Positions 1 to 6,595 of a DNA stretch of 16,443 nucleotides are shown piece by piece; position 1 is the first letter of the stretch, and each line of letters begins with the position of its first letter. Origin of the DNA: an uncultured Ruminococcus sp. (GTDB taxonomy: Bacteria > Bacillota > Clostridia > Oscillospirales > Acutalibacteraceae); assembly GCA_902773065.1 (NCBI GenBank), contig CACYDD010000181.1, positions 1 to 16,443 on the forward strand, given 5' to 3'. A model generated the notes under the pieces. That model ran no database searches and was not told where the DNA came from. It worked only from the letters and a program-made list of their open reading frames with translations. The position numbers and the translations under genes are program-made.

Positions 1-1
1 A

Positions 2-574
2 GAATTCGCAAAGGACAACAAGCAGCTCGGTCTCTTTAAGCTTGACGGTATCGCTCCGGCAATGAGAGGTGTTCCGCAGATCGAAGTAACATTTGATATT
101 GATGCTAACGGTATTGTTAATGTATCTGCAAAAGACCTCGGTACAGGCAGAGAACAGCATATTACCATTACTTCAAGTACAAACATGAACAAGGACGACA
201 TAGAAAAAGCAATCAAGGATGCAGAGCAGTATGCTGCCGAGGACAAGAAGCGCAGAGAAGAAGTGGACAAGAGAAACGAAGCAGAAAATCTTGTTTACGC
301 AGTAGAAAAGCTTCTTAACGAAAACGGTGACCATATTGCCGACGAGGATAAAGAAAACCTCAATACAAAGGTTGCAGCTGTCAAGGCTGCTCTTGCAGGA
401 ACAGATCTGGATGCAGTTCAGTCTGCTAAGGACGAACTTCAGAAAGCAATGTATGCAGTATCTGAAAAGCTTTATCAGGATGCAGCCGCTCAGGGTGCAG
501 CAGCACAGCAGGCTCCCCAGAGTGATGAAAACGGCGTATACAACGCTGATTTCACAGATGTTGACGATAATTGA
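2..574 (+). CDS. dnaK: Chaperone DnaK (Hsp70), C-terminal part, cut by the window edge
   Basis: ATP-dependent cytosolic chaperone that binds exposed hydrophobic peptide segments and works with DnaJ and GrpE. Only the last 190 residues are present and the frame is open to the left edge. The visible part starts in the substrate-binding beta domain (LFKLDGIAPA, then GVPQIEVTFDIDANGIVNVS and AKDLGTG, all typical of DnaK), continues into the charged helical lid (NMNKDDIEKAIKDAEQYAAEDKKRREE) and ends in an Ala/Gln-rich linker and an acidic tail (FTDVDDN). The nucleotide-binding domain lies outside the window. A hairpin followed by T4 comes 26 bp after the stop, so dnaK probably ends its transcript here and dnaJ is not simply co-transcribed. 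Identification is secure. Confidence 0.97.
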   Translation, partial: EFAKDNKQLGLFKLDGIAPAMRGVPQIEVTFDIDANGIVNVSAKDLGTGREQHITITSSTNMNKDDIEKAIKDAEQYAAEDKKRREEVDKRNEAENLVYAVEKLLNENGDHIADEDKENLNTKVAAVKAALAGTDLDAVQSAKDELQKAMYAVSEKLYQDAAAQGAAAQQAPQSDENGVYNADFTDVDDN

Positions 575-599
575 TTGCAAACACTAAAACAATGCCGCA

Positions 600-628
600 G
601 GGAAAGCCGAATTCTGGTTTTCCCTTTT
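600..628 (+). terminator. Intrinsic terminator after dnaK
   Basis: GGGAAAGCC (600-608) pairs with GGTTTTCCC (616-624) over 9 bp with one G-T wobble, with a 7-nt loop, and is followed by TTTT (625-628). It sits 26 bp after the dnaK stop codon. Confidence 0.75.
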
Positions 629-640
629 GGCAACTTGTTA

Positions 641-875
641 TAATGCATAATGCATAATGCATAATGCATAATGATTGGCGTGTGAAAGTATTTGATACTT
701 GAAAATAATGAGCATTATGGAGAAAGATATGACTTTATTCTTGACAAATGATTTCTCCTGTGTCATTCAATATTTACACTTAGAATGACAAACAAATAGT
801 TTATCTATTGTGCATAATTTAATGTTCATCTGAAATTTTGATAATTATGCATTATGAATTATGCATTATGCATTA
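641..875. repeat. 235-bp inverted-repeat element made of TAATGCA units, filling the dnaK-dnaJ gap
   Basis: The left end (641-675) holds four tandem TAATGCA units plus a partial one. The right end (841-875) is its reverse complement, matching at 33 of 35 positions. The 165-bp interior is AT-rich and shows no open frame of note. It contains a TTGACA (742-747) without a good -10 at normal spacing, and a CATAAT (813-818) with a poor -35, so no dnaJ promoter can be named with confidence. The shape is that of a small non-autonomous inverted-repeat element or a large cruciform/hairpin. No second copy is in the window and no target-site duplication is clear. The 319-bp gap (575-893) holds this element and the dnaK terminator and nothing else that I can see. 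Confidence 0.75.
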
Positions 876-893
876 AAATCGGGGTGTTTTTAA

Positions 894-2042
894 TTGGCAG
901 ATAAGAGAGATTATTATGAGGTGCTGGGCGTTCAGAAGGGCGCGTCAGACGATGAAATAAAAAAGGCGTTCCGCAAACAGGCAAAAAAGTATCATCCCGA
1001 CCTGAACCCGGGAAATAAGGAAGCGGAAGCAAAATTTAAAGAAGTCAATGAGGCTTATGAGGTGCTTTCGGACAAAGATAAACGATCCAGATATGATCGT
1101 TTCGGTTTTGCCGGAGTAGACCCGAATTATGGGGCAGGTTCGACCGCTTACGGCGGAGGAAACCCGTTCGGTCAGGATATCGATATCGGAGATATCTTCA
1201 ACAGCTTTTTCGGCGGTTTCGGCGGAAGAAATCCGAGAAATCAGAATGCACCAAGAAAAGGTTCGGATGTTGAAGCAACCCTCACCATTACTTTTGAAGA
1301 AGCAGCAAAGGGCTGTAAAAAGGAAGTTACATATCAGAATGTTGAAACCTGTAAATCCTGTAACGGTACGGGTGCGGCAGAAGGCACCAACCTGAAAACC
1401 TGTCCGGAATGTAGGGGTACAGGTCAGGTCACAGCACAGAAGCGTACTCCGTTCGGTGTGGTGCAGACTTCTCAGGCCTGCGAAAAATGCCGCGGTAAGG
1501 GTAAAGTCATCGAAAAGCCCTGTCCAAAATGTTCGGGTGTGGGCAGAATTCGTTCTTCAAGAACCGTCACGGTTACAGTACCGGCAGGTATTAGTCAGGA
1601 TCAGATCCTCAATATCGGCGGTCACGGAAACAGCGGATACAACGGCGGTCCGGCAGGCGACCTTCATGTATATGTGAATGTGAAAAAGCATGATATCTTT
1701 GAGCGTAAAGGCGATGATGTATGGTGTGAGATCCCGCTGACGTTTTCGCAGGCTTCGCTCGGTCATGAGGTAACCGTCCCGACACTTGACGGTAAGGCAA
1801 GTTATATGGTTCATCCGGGTACGCAGCCGGGCGATATCTTCAAGCTCAAGGGCAAGGGAATCCAGCACCTGAATTCAAGGGGCAGGGGCGACCAGTATGT
1901 CAGGGTCACAATAGAAGTTCCGAGAAATCTGACAGAGGAACAGAAAAAAATACTCAAACAGTTTGACAGCTCTTGCACACCGAAGAATTATCAGAAACGT
2001 TCAAGCTTCTTTGATAAAGTGAAAAATCTGTTTAAGGATTAA
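894..2042 (+). CDS. dnaJ: Chaperone protein DnaJ (Hsp40), full length
   Basis: Co-chaperone that delivers unfolded clients to DnaK and stimulates its ATPase; cytosolic. At 382 residues it is a normal type I DnaJ. Order of domains: J domain at 5-70 with HPD at 34-36; Gly/Phe-rich linker at about 78-115; client-binding domain interrupted by four CxxCxGxG zinc-finger repeats with cysteines at 153/156, 170/173, 196/199 and 210/213, enough for two zinc sites; then the C-terminal beta domains. The start is TTG at 894, preceded by GGGGTG 7 nt upstream; MADKRDYYEVLGV is the expected DnaJ N-terminus and no ATG fits. It follows dnaK in the usual order, but a terminator and an inverted-repeat element lie between them. 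Confidence 0.97.
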   Translation: MADKRDYYEVLGVQKGASDDEIKKAFRKQAKKYHPDLNPGNKEAEAKFKEVNEAYEVLSDKDKRSRYDRFGFAGVDPNYGAGSTAYGGGNPFGQDIDIGDIFNSFFGGFGGRNPRNQNAPRKGSDVEATLTITFEEAAKGCKKEVTYQNVETCKSCNGTGAAEGTNLKTCPECRGTGQVTAQKRTPFGVVQTSQACEKCRGKGKVIEKPCPKCSGVGRIRSSRTVTVTVPAGISQDQILNIGGHGNSGYNGGPAGDLHVYVNVKKHDIFERKGDDVWCEIPLTFSQASLGHEVTVPTLDGKASYMVHPGTQPGDIFKLKGKGIQHLNSRGRGDQYVRVTIEVPRNLTEEQKKILKQFDSSCTPKNYQKRSSFFDKVKNLFKD

Positions 2043-2051
2043 AATTATAAA

Positions 2052-2098
2052 AATATACACCATCGGTTTGACATTTTATGAAACCGATGGTGTATATT
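2052..2098. terminator. 18-bp hairpin after dnaJ, probable terminator
   Basis: Positions 2052-2069 and 2081-2098 form a perfect 18-bp stem with an 11-nt loop, starting 10 bp after the dnaJ stop. The tract after the stem (ATAATAGG) is not U-rich; on the opposite strand the stem runs into TTTTTATAATTTT. The loop and 3' arm overlap the possible promoter of the next gene, so RNA started there would lack the 5' arm. Confidence 0.55.
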
Positions 2099-2103
2099 AT
2101 AAT
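2068..2103 (+). promoter_or_regulatory. Possible promoter of the lipoprotein gene
   Basis: TTGACA (2068-2073) is followed by TATATT at 19 bp (2093-2098) and TATAAT at 24 bp (2098-2103). Neither spacing is ideal, so the call is tentative. The ribosome binding site AGAAAGGGG precedes the ATG at 2127. Confidence 0.4.
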
Positions 2104-2126
2104 AGGATAGAAAGGGGTCTGGTTTT

Positions 2127-2675
2127 ATGGAAAAATATATCAGCAAGCTTACGGCGACGGTGTTTCTGTCAGCTCTGATGCTCAGCGGCTGCGGTGCAGG
2201 GGCAGATGATACTTCTGCAGCAGATTCTGTCAGTGAACCCGAAGCTTCTGTTGCATTATCGGAAGATGTTGCAAACAGTGATGTTTCACAGGAAAGCAGC
2301 AGTGATGAAATATCTTATCCCTCAGTTACGGCAACCAAGGAAGAAACGATGCAGCAACTGCGAATGGGCGGTTGGCAGTATCTTGACGGTACGGCACAGG
2401 GAGAAAACCCCGAAGATGTTGTACCGGATGCTGACAAAAATGCATGGTATTATGGTTCGGCTCTGTGGTTCAAAGATGACGGTACTGTCATACTGACGAT
2501 CAGCGGTTCTGACGAAACTGCTTCCTATACTGTAGATGATGACAGCACGATTACCATCACCGCAGACAGTATCGGCGGTGACGGCAGATTTGCTCTCGGT
2601 AAGGATGAAAAATACGGAATCATCCTTTATTCCGGAACAGATGAAAATATCAGATTTTTTATGGCAATGATTTAA
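2127..2675 (+). CDS. Small secreted lipoprotein of unknown function
   Basis: A 182-residue predicted lipoprotein. Seen in the sequence: a basic N-terminus, a hydrophobic segment (9-19) and the lipobox LSGC with the lipidated Cys at 22. A Ser/Glu/Asp-rich low-complexity linker follows (about 25-65), then a compact domain (about 70-182) rich in short beta-type stretches (SALWFKDDGTVILTIS, ASYTVDDDSTITITAD, IILYSG). That pattern suggests a small lipocalin-like or beta-sandwich fold, but I do not recognise the family. It should be anchored to the outer face of the membrane. Its TAA stop overlaps the stop of the convergent acetyltransferase gene by 2 bp, with no terminator between them. A link to the heat-shock genes upstream is not supported by anything but position. 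Confidence 0.8.
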   Translation: MEKYISKLTATVFLSALMLSGCGAGADDTSAADSVSEPEASVALSEDVANSDVSQESSSDEISYPSVTATKEETMQQLRMGGWQYLDGTAQGENPEDVVPDADKNAWYYGSALWFKDDGTVILTISGSDETASYTVDDDSTITITADSIGGDGRFALGKDEKYGIILYSGTDENIRFFMAMI

Positions 2676-3538
2676 GCGTGTGTGAGTTGGGGGAAGGCAA
2701 AGAATTGTTTGATATCTTTTTTAATAGTTTCTCCAAGCACAAAGAAAGTTGTGTCCTCTTCTTTGTAAAGGGATTTTTCAAATTCTGAGTAATTTCGGGG
2801 AGTAAAGGCGAATTCGACTTTTTGGATATCTTTTCCGAAACAGAAGCATAGGGACAGAATATCAATATTTTCTGCGGAGAAAATATCATAAAGTGTGAGT
2901 GTGTCACCGTCTGCTTCTGCAATCACGTAAGCATCTTTTTCTTTGATGTAATATACATTTTTCTGCATGAACTGCGTAAGGTAGAACATCATTAAATCGT
3001 CTGTATCCATGGTCAGAAATCCCTGACTTTTACGCTGATTTTTTTCTTTCAGAAAATTCTGCCATTCCTGTTGGTTTGTCATCAAAATGGGGATGGTAGT
3101 ATTATCTGATTTGGAATCAATACTTGCACTGAAACGGTATTCCTCTGCTTTTTCAAATCCGAATTTCGGATAAAAATCAAGTACACTGTCATTGGCATAG
3201 AGATAGAATCCGTCACAGCCGGAAAAGTCTTTTTGTACTTCTTCCATAAGAATTCGTGCATAGCCTTTGTTTCTGTGGTTTTCATCCGTCATGACTGTGC
3301 CGAGCTGGATATAATGCTTTGGCGTGCCATTCAGTGTGCAGTCGATACGGTTAACAGAGACATTTGAAATGATTTTTCCATCCTGTAGGATTGAATACGG
3401 GATATATTTTTCGTTCCAGTAACCATTCTGATACCATGTTTCAAATTCAAGACCTCCGAAAGTTTTCTGAGAAAGCTCATTGAATGACTTTCTTAATTGT
3501 TCATTGTGTCGGTAATTTTTGATAATTTCGTAACTCAT
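2672..3538 (-). CDS. GNAT-family N-acetyltransferase, two-domain type
   Basis: Predicted cytosolic enzyme that moves an acetyl group from acetyl-CoA to an amine; the substrate is unknown. The GNAT core is in the first 140 residues: a beta strand giving QLGTVMTDENHRNKGYARIL, where R89-N-K-G92-Y-A94 is the acetyl-CoA pyrophosphate loop, and the closing segment LYANDSVLDFYPKFGFEKAEEY. About 150 residues follow with no clear motif, giving a layout that resembles Eis-like or other long GNATs. I chose the ATG at 3538 because AAGGAGAG lies 7 nt upstream and because the promoter at 3581-3609 lies inside the 42-codon N-terminal extension that the longest frame would give. The gene converges on the lipoprotein gene and has its own promoter. 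Confidence 0.85.
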   Translation of the reverse strand: MSYEIIKNYRHNEQLRKSFNELSQKTFGGLEFETWYQNGYWNEKYIPYSILQDGKIISNVSVNRIDCTLNGTPKHYIQLGTVMTDENHRNKGYARILMEEVQKDFSGCDGFYLYANDSVLDFYPKFGFEKAEEYRFSASIDSKSDNTTIPILMTNQQEWQNFLKEKNQRKSQGFLTMDTDDLMMFYLTQFMQKNVYYIKEKDAYVIAEADGDTLTLYDIFSAENIDILSLCFCFGKDIQKVEFAFTPRNYSEFEKSLYKEEDTTFFVLGETIKKDIKQFFAFPQLTHA

Positions 3539-3580
3539 AAAAATCTCTCCTTGTTTTTTTATTGTGTTTTTGATAAATTT

Positions 3581-3609
3581 ATTATAATCTTCTTTACTAT
3601 GGTTTTCAA
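3581..3609 (-). promoter_or_regulatory. Sigma-A promoter of the acetyltransferase gene
   Basis: On the minus strand TTGAAA (3609-3604), a 17-bp spacer and TATAAT (3586-3581). Predicted start of RNA near 3574, giving a leader of about 36 nt before the ATG at 3538. Confidence 0.8.
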
Positions 3610-3625
3610 CCTCATAAATTTTTAG

Positions 3626-3662
3626 AAAAAAAGATAAGCCGCCGATTTCAATGTTCGGCGGC
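3626..3662 (-). terminator. Intrinsic terminator of the CD3324-like gene
   Basis: On the minus strand GCCGCCGA (3662-3655) pairs with TCGGCGGC (3645-3638) over 8 bp with a 9-nt loop, then TTATCTTTTTTT. It begins 7 bp after the stop of the upstream gene and separates it from the acetyltransferase promoter. Confidence 0.85.
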
Positions 3663-3669
3663 ATTATTT

Positions 3670-3936
3670 TCAGTTTTTACGGTAGATGATTCTCTGTATG
3701 CTTTTTTCCGAAAGAAAATACTTTTCTGCCAGCATTTCAATGCTCATACCGTTTTGATGATCTTCACAGATCATATTGTTTCTTTTGGCGATTTCGGACA
3801 GTGTATCTGTATTTTCGCCCCATTTTCTGCGGCTGTTTTTCTTTCTCGGGATATACAGACAAATGCCGTCCGCATACTCCTGAATCATCCTGATCAGCTC
3901 TTCGGGTAAGACCCGTTCTGCTTTTGTATAGCTCAT
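3670..3936 (-). CDS. CD3324-family small protein with C-terminal helix-turn-helix
   Basis: An 88-residue protein matching the pattern of the clostridial CD3324 family, as I recall it: an N-terminal AERVLPEELIRMIQEYADG segment, then GICLYIPRKK, KRKWGE-like RRKWGENTDT, and a C-terminal helix-turn-helix at about 63-85 (GMSIEMLAEKYFLSEKSIQR). The end resembles Mor/C-type activator or sigma-like HTH units, so DNA binding is likely but the targets are unknown. The ATG at 3936 is preferred because GGAGGG lies 6 nt upstream; the longest frame would add 20 hydrophobic residues with no ribosome site. It is a single-gene transcript closed by its own terminator, divergent from leuC. Confidence 0.75.
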   Translation of the reverse strand: MSYTKAERVLPEELIRMIQEYADGICLYIPRKKNSRRKWGENTDTLSEIAKRNNMICEDHQNGMSIEMLAEKYFLSEKSIQRIIYRKN

Positions 3937-4080
3937 AACGCCCTCCGTTTTTTGAATTTTACGGAAAAGCAGGGCTATAACAATATTATATTTCATTTTT
4001 AATACGCATAGCCTCTGCTTACGCGCCGATTACATATCTCGTCAAAACCAAATCCCTCCCATGCAGTGTATTTTTTATCC

Positions 4081-4109
4081 ATTATAGCATATGAAATCCG
4101 TTTTGTATA
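4081..4109 (-). promoter_or_regulatory. Extended -10 promoter, probably for the CD3324-like gene
   Basis: On the minus strand TGCTATAAT (4089-4081) is an extended -10; the -35 (TATACA at 4109-4104, 17-bp spacing) is weak. It would give an untranslated leader of about 135 nt. A second TATAAT at 3990-3985 with no good -35 is an alternative. Confidence 0.5.
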
Positions 4110-4122
4110 TTATTTATGGAAA

Positions 4123-4144
4123 GTTGGTGTAAAATTTTTCTGGG
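4123..4144 (+). repeat. 22-nt exact repeat shared with 10087-10108
   Basis: The segment GTTGGTGTAAAA followed by TTTTTCTGGG occurs identically at 10087-10108, where it links two copies of the larger modular repeat. Here it stands alone in the 398-bp gap between divergent genes (3937-4334). Apart from the two promoters the rest of that gap shows no gene, T-box or other leader that I can recognise. Confidence 0.8.
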
Positions 4145-4272
4145 ACTTTATTTCGCACTCAAGTTTTACTTTGCACACATTCATTGTCGCGCCAGAAGTA
4201 TTAAACTTAAGGTGTGGCACTAAAATTAAAGGAATTTAAAAAAGTCAAGTGTAAAAATAATATGTCAAAGTG

Positions 4273-4301
4273 TTTAAAAATGATAAAAAATATGATATAA
4301 T
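4273..4301 (+). promoter_or_regulatory. Probable leuCD promoter
   Basis: TATAAT at 4296-4301 with a weak TTTAAA at 4273-4278 and a 17-bp spacer. Predicted leader of about 27 nt containing AAAGGAGG (4317-4324), too short for a leucine T-box or attenuator. Confidence 0.55.
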
Positions 4302-4334
4302 GTAAAAGTATACATTAAAGGAGGCTGAAATATT

Positions 4335-5603
4335 ATGGGAATGACAATGTCACAGAAAATTCTCGCCGCTCATGCAGGGCTGGAATCTGTCAAAGCAGGT
4401 CAGCTGATCGAGGCGAAGCTGGATATGGTTCTCGGCAACGATATCACTTCCCCCGTGGCGATAAATGTATTTAATGACGGTAATGCCTGTTCGGTTTTCG
4501 ACAATACCAAAATCGCAATGGTAATGGATCATTTTACACCGAACAAGGATATCAAAGCGGCAGAACAGTGCGCTCAGGTAAGAAGATTTGCGGATAAGTA
4601 TGATATCAAAAACTTTTATGATGTCGGACAGATGGGTATCGAACACGCTCTGCTCCCCGAAAAGGGTCTTGTCGGCCCGGGTAGTCTGTGTATCGGCGCA
4701 GACAGCCATACCTGTACCTATGGTGCGCTCGGTGCTTTTTCAACAGGTGTCGGCTCGACCGATATGGCAGCAGGCATGATCAGCGGCAAAGCATGGTTCA
4801 AAGTTCCGTCCGCGATCAAGTTTGTTCTGACAGGCAAGCCTGCCGAGCATATCAGCGGTAAGGATGTAATTCTTCATATTATAGGAAAGATCGGAGTTGA
4901 CGGCGCACTTTACAGATCAATGGAGTTTGTCGGTGACGGACTTCAGTACCTGAATATTGACGACAGACTATGTATTGCAAATATGGCAATCGAAGCAGGT
5001 GCGAAAAACGGTATTTTCCCCGTTGACGATATTACAAGAGAATATACACAGGGAAGATTCCAGGGCGAGCCGCATGAATATGTGGCAGATGATGATGCGG
5101 AATATGACGAGGAATATGTTATTGATCTTTCAACGCTCCGCCCGACAGTTGCCTTCCCTCATCTTCCCGAAAATGCCAGAACGGTTGATGAGATCGGCGA
5201 AACAGAGGTAAAAATCGATCAGGCAGTGATCGGCTCATGTACTAACGGACGTATTACCGACCTCAGAGCAGCTGCTGATATTCTCAGGGGCAAAAAAGTA
5301 GCGAAGGGCGTTCGCTGTATCATTATCCCTGGTACTCAGAGTGTTTATCTCCAGGCAATGCACGAGGGACTTTTCGATATCTTTATTGAAGCAGGGGCAG
5401 TTGTTTCAACCCCAACTTGTGGGCCGTGTCTCGGCGGACACATGGGTATTCTTGCAAAGGGCGAAAAAGCTGTTACCACGACCAACAGAAATTTTGTCGG
5501 CAGAATGGGTCATGTTGAATCCGAAGTTTACCTTGCAAGTCCTGCCGTAGCAGCGGCAAGTGCCGTAACAGGCTATATCACCGACCCGGCAAAGGTAAAA
5601 TAA
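4335..5603 (+). CDS. leuC: 3-isopropylmalate dehydratase large subunit
   Basis: Catalytic large subunit of isopropylmalate isomerase, which with LeuD converts 2-isopropylmalate to 3-isopropylmalate in leucine synthesis; cytosolic. The aconitase-family [4Fe-4S] ligands are all present: C302 (GSCTNGR), C362 and C365 (TCGPCLGGH). The motif GADSHTCTYGALGAFSTGVG (121-140) is intact. At 422 residues it belongs to the shorter, archaeal-like LeuC/HacA group rather than the roughly 465-residue enterobacterial type. That group also includes homoaconitases and dimethylmalate dehydratases, so the substrate is set by analogy; the paired leuD and its length favour leucine synthesis. AAAGGAGG lies 10 nt before the ATG. 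leuA and leuB are not in this window. Confidence 0.93.
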   Translation: MGMTMSQKILAAHAGLESVKAGQLIEAKLDMVLGNDITSPVAINVFNDGNACSVFDNTKIAMVMDHFTPNKDIKAAEQCAQVRRFADKYDIKNFYDVGQMGIEHALLPEKGLVGPGSLCIGADSHTCTYGALGAFSTGVGSTDMAAGMISGKAWFKVPSAIKFVLTGKPAEHISGKDVILHIIGKIGVDGALYRSMEFVGDGLQYLNIDDRLCIANMAIEAGAKNGIFPVDDITREYTQGRFQGEPHEYVADDDAEYDEEYVIDLSTLRPTVAFPHLPENARTVDEIGETEVKIDQAVIGSCTNGRITDLRAAADILRGKKVAKGVRCIIIPGTQSVYLQAMHEGLFDIFIEAGAVVSTPTCGPCLGGHMGILAKGEKAVTTTNRNFVGRMGHVESEVYLASPAVAAASAVTGYITDPAKVK

Positions 5604-5640
5604 TGAATAAAGAATAATGAATAGTGAATAATAAATAATA
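5602..5640 (+). repeat. Short AT-rich TAATGAATA-type tandem repeat between leuC and leuD
   Basis: Degenerate tandem units of the type AATGAATA run from the leuC stop to about 5640, in the 69-bp spacer before leuD. They resemble, but do not match, the TAATGCA units beside dnaJ. No terminator is formed, so co-transcription of leuC and leuD is still expected. Confidence 0.6.
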
Positions 5641-5672
5641 TTTTGTTCACTTTTCGGAAAGGAACATACAGT

Positions 5673-6155
5673 ATGAAAGCACAGGGAACTGTCCATAAAT
5701 ATGGAGATAATGTCGATACGGACGTTATTATTCCGGCAAGATATCTGAACACAAGCTCACACAAGGAGCTTGCCTCACATTGTATGGAGGATATCGATAT
5801 CGATTTTACAAAGAAGGTCAAAGAGGGAGATATTATCGTTGCCGAGAAGAATTTCGGCTGCGGTTCTTCCAGAGAACACGCCCCGATTGCCATCAAGGCT
5901 TCGGGTATCAGCTGTGTTATTGCTTCAACATTTGCGAGAATTTTCTACCGCAATGCCATCAATATCGGTCTGCCGATTCTTGAATGTGATGCGGCATCCA
6001 AGGAAATCAAATCGGGTGACGAGGTTTCCGTTGATTTTGACACAGGCGTTATTACCGATATCACTACAGGCAAAACCTATCAGGCAGAGCCTTTTCCGCC
6101 GTTTATCCAGGGAATTATCAAGGACGGCGGTCTTATTAACCATGTAACAAAATAA
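5673..6155 (+). CDS. leuD: 3-isopropylmalate dehydratase small subunit
   Basis: Small (swivel) subunit of isopropylmalate isomerase; it closes the active site and helps set substrate choice. At 160 residues it is of the short type that pairs with the 420-residue LeuC. Motifs: DNVDTDVIIPARYLN (12-26), and FGCGSSREHAP (61-71), whose Ser and Arg contact substrate in this family. The start at 5673 is preferred because GGAAAGGAA lies just upstream and MKAQGTVHKYGDNVDTD is the usual N-terminus; an in-frame upstream start would run back into the repeat spacer. It lies 69 bp after leuC in the same direction, so the two form an operon. A strong hairpin follows at 6167. Confidence 0.93.
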   Translation: MKAQGTVHKYGDNVDTDVIIPARYLNTSSHKELASHCMEDIDIDFTKKVKEGDIIVAEKNFGCGSSREHAPIAIKASGISCVIASTFARIFYRNAINIGLPILECDAASKEIKSGDEVSVDFDTGVITDITTGKTYQAEPFPPFIQGIIKDGGLINHVTK

Positions 6156-6166
6156 TTCACCGATGA

Positions 6167-6205
6167 ATCGCTGTGCCCTAAGTTTACTGCTTACGGTGCA
6201 GCGAT
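6167..6205 (+). terminator. Long hairpin after leuD, probable terminator
   Basis: ATCGCTGTGCC (6167-6177) pairs with GGTGCAGCGAT (6195-6205) with two wobbles; past one C-C mismatch TAAG/CTTA extends the stem around a 7-nt loop. It starts 12 bp after the leuD stop. The following AAATTTAT is only moderately U-rich. Confidence 0.6.
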
Positions 6206-6252
6206 AAATTTATGAATAAAAATGGAGCGTGAAAATAGACTATAATTTTTCA

Positions 6253-6340
6253 GCGTTTCAAAATCAGGTTCGCTTGTGCCCTGAATATATCCTCCCATTG
6301 TTGAGGGTGCGATATTCAGGTTGGAGACGGCCTGTTTTTT
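6253..6340 (+). ncRNA. Candidate small structured RNA in the leuD-cyclase gap
   Basis: A perfect 9-bp stem CCTGAATAT/ATATTCAGG (6280-6288/6312-6320) encloses CCTC/GAGG and is itself enclosed by CAGG/CCTG (6265-6268/6331-6334), followed directly by TTTTTT (6335-6340) as in an intrinsic terminator. A TATAAT at 6241-6246 could give a start near 6253, although its -35 is poor. I recognise no known family. The rest of the 440-bp gap (6156-6595) holds the leuD hairpin, a tract (about 6440-6500) of the CTTCGCTCAGAATGAC kind that I recall from clostridial intergenic repeats, and the cyclase promoter. Confidence 0.3.
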
Positions 6341-6527
6341 GTGTAATATTTTTTTCTTCTATTAATGTACGCAATTTCATATTGAATTTCAACATTGAAA
6401 CAACAGGTATGGGTTCATCATCAGAAATGACACAGGCAGTAGCAAATCTTTCAACTGCGGCAGTGCTTTCGATTTTTCACTTCGCTCAGAATGACAATAA
6501 GGAAATTTATTTTATCACAATTATATC

Positions 6528-6555
6528 TTGACATTAACGGCATATATTATATAAA
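6528..6555 (+). promoter_or_regulatory. Probable promoter of the diguanylate cyclase gene
   Basis: TTGACA (6528-6533), a 16-bp spacer and TATAAA (6550-6555). RNA start expected near 6562. AAGGAG (6579-6584) lies 11 nt before the TTG start, a long spacing. Confidence 0.65.
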
Positions 6556-6595
6556 ATATAGATAACATATGATAAAATAAAGGAGTATTAAAATT

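Noticed and set aside
173..580. 135-codon antisense frame over dnaK
   Set aside because: Mirror frame of a biased coding region; Cys/Ile/Val-rich product without motif.
641..668. Tandem repeats that might suggest a CRISPR array
   Set aside because: The units are 7 nt and contiguous with no spacers, and the other end of the gap carries their inverted copy.
3539..3664. 42-codon N-terminal extension of the acetyltransferase
   Set aside because: It contains the gene's own promoter and the terminator of the upstream gene; the ribosome site is at the internal ATG (3538).
3997..4334. Leucine T-box or attenuator before leuC
   Set aside because: The predicted leader is about 27 nt; no specifier loop, T-box sequence or terminator was found.
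6229..6531. 100-codon plus-strand open frame after leuD, GTG start
   Set aside because: No ribosome site fits, it runs through hairpins and a repeat-like tract, and the product resembles no protein.
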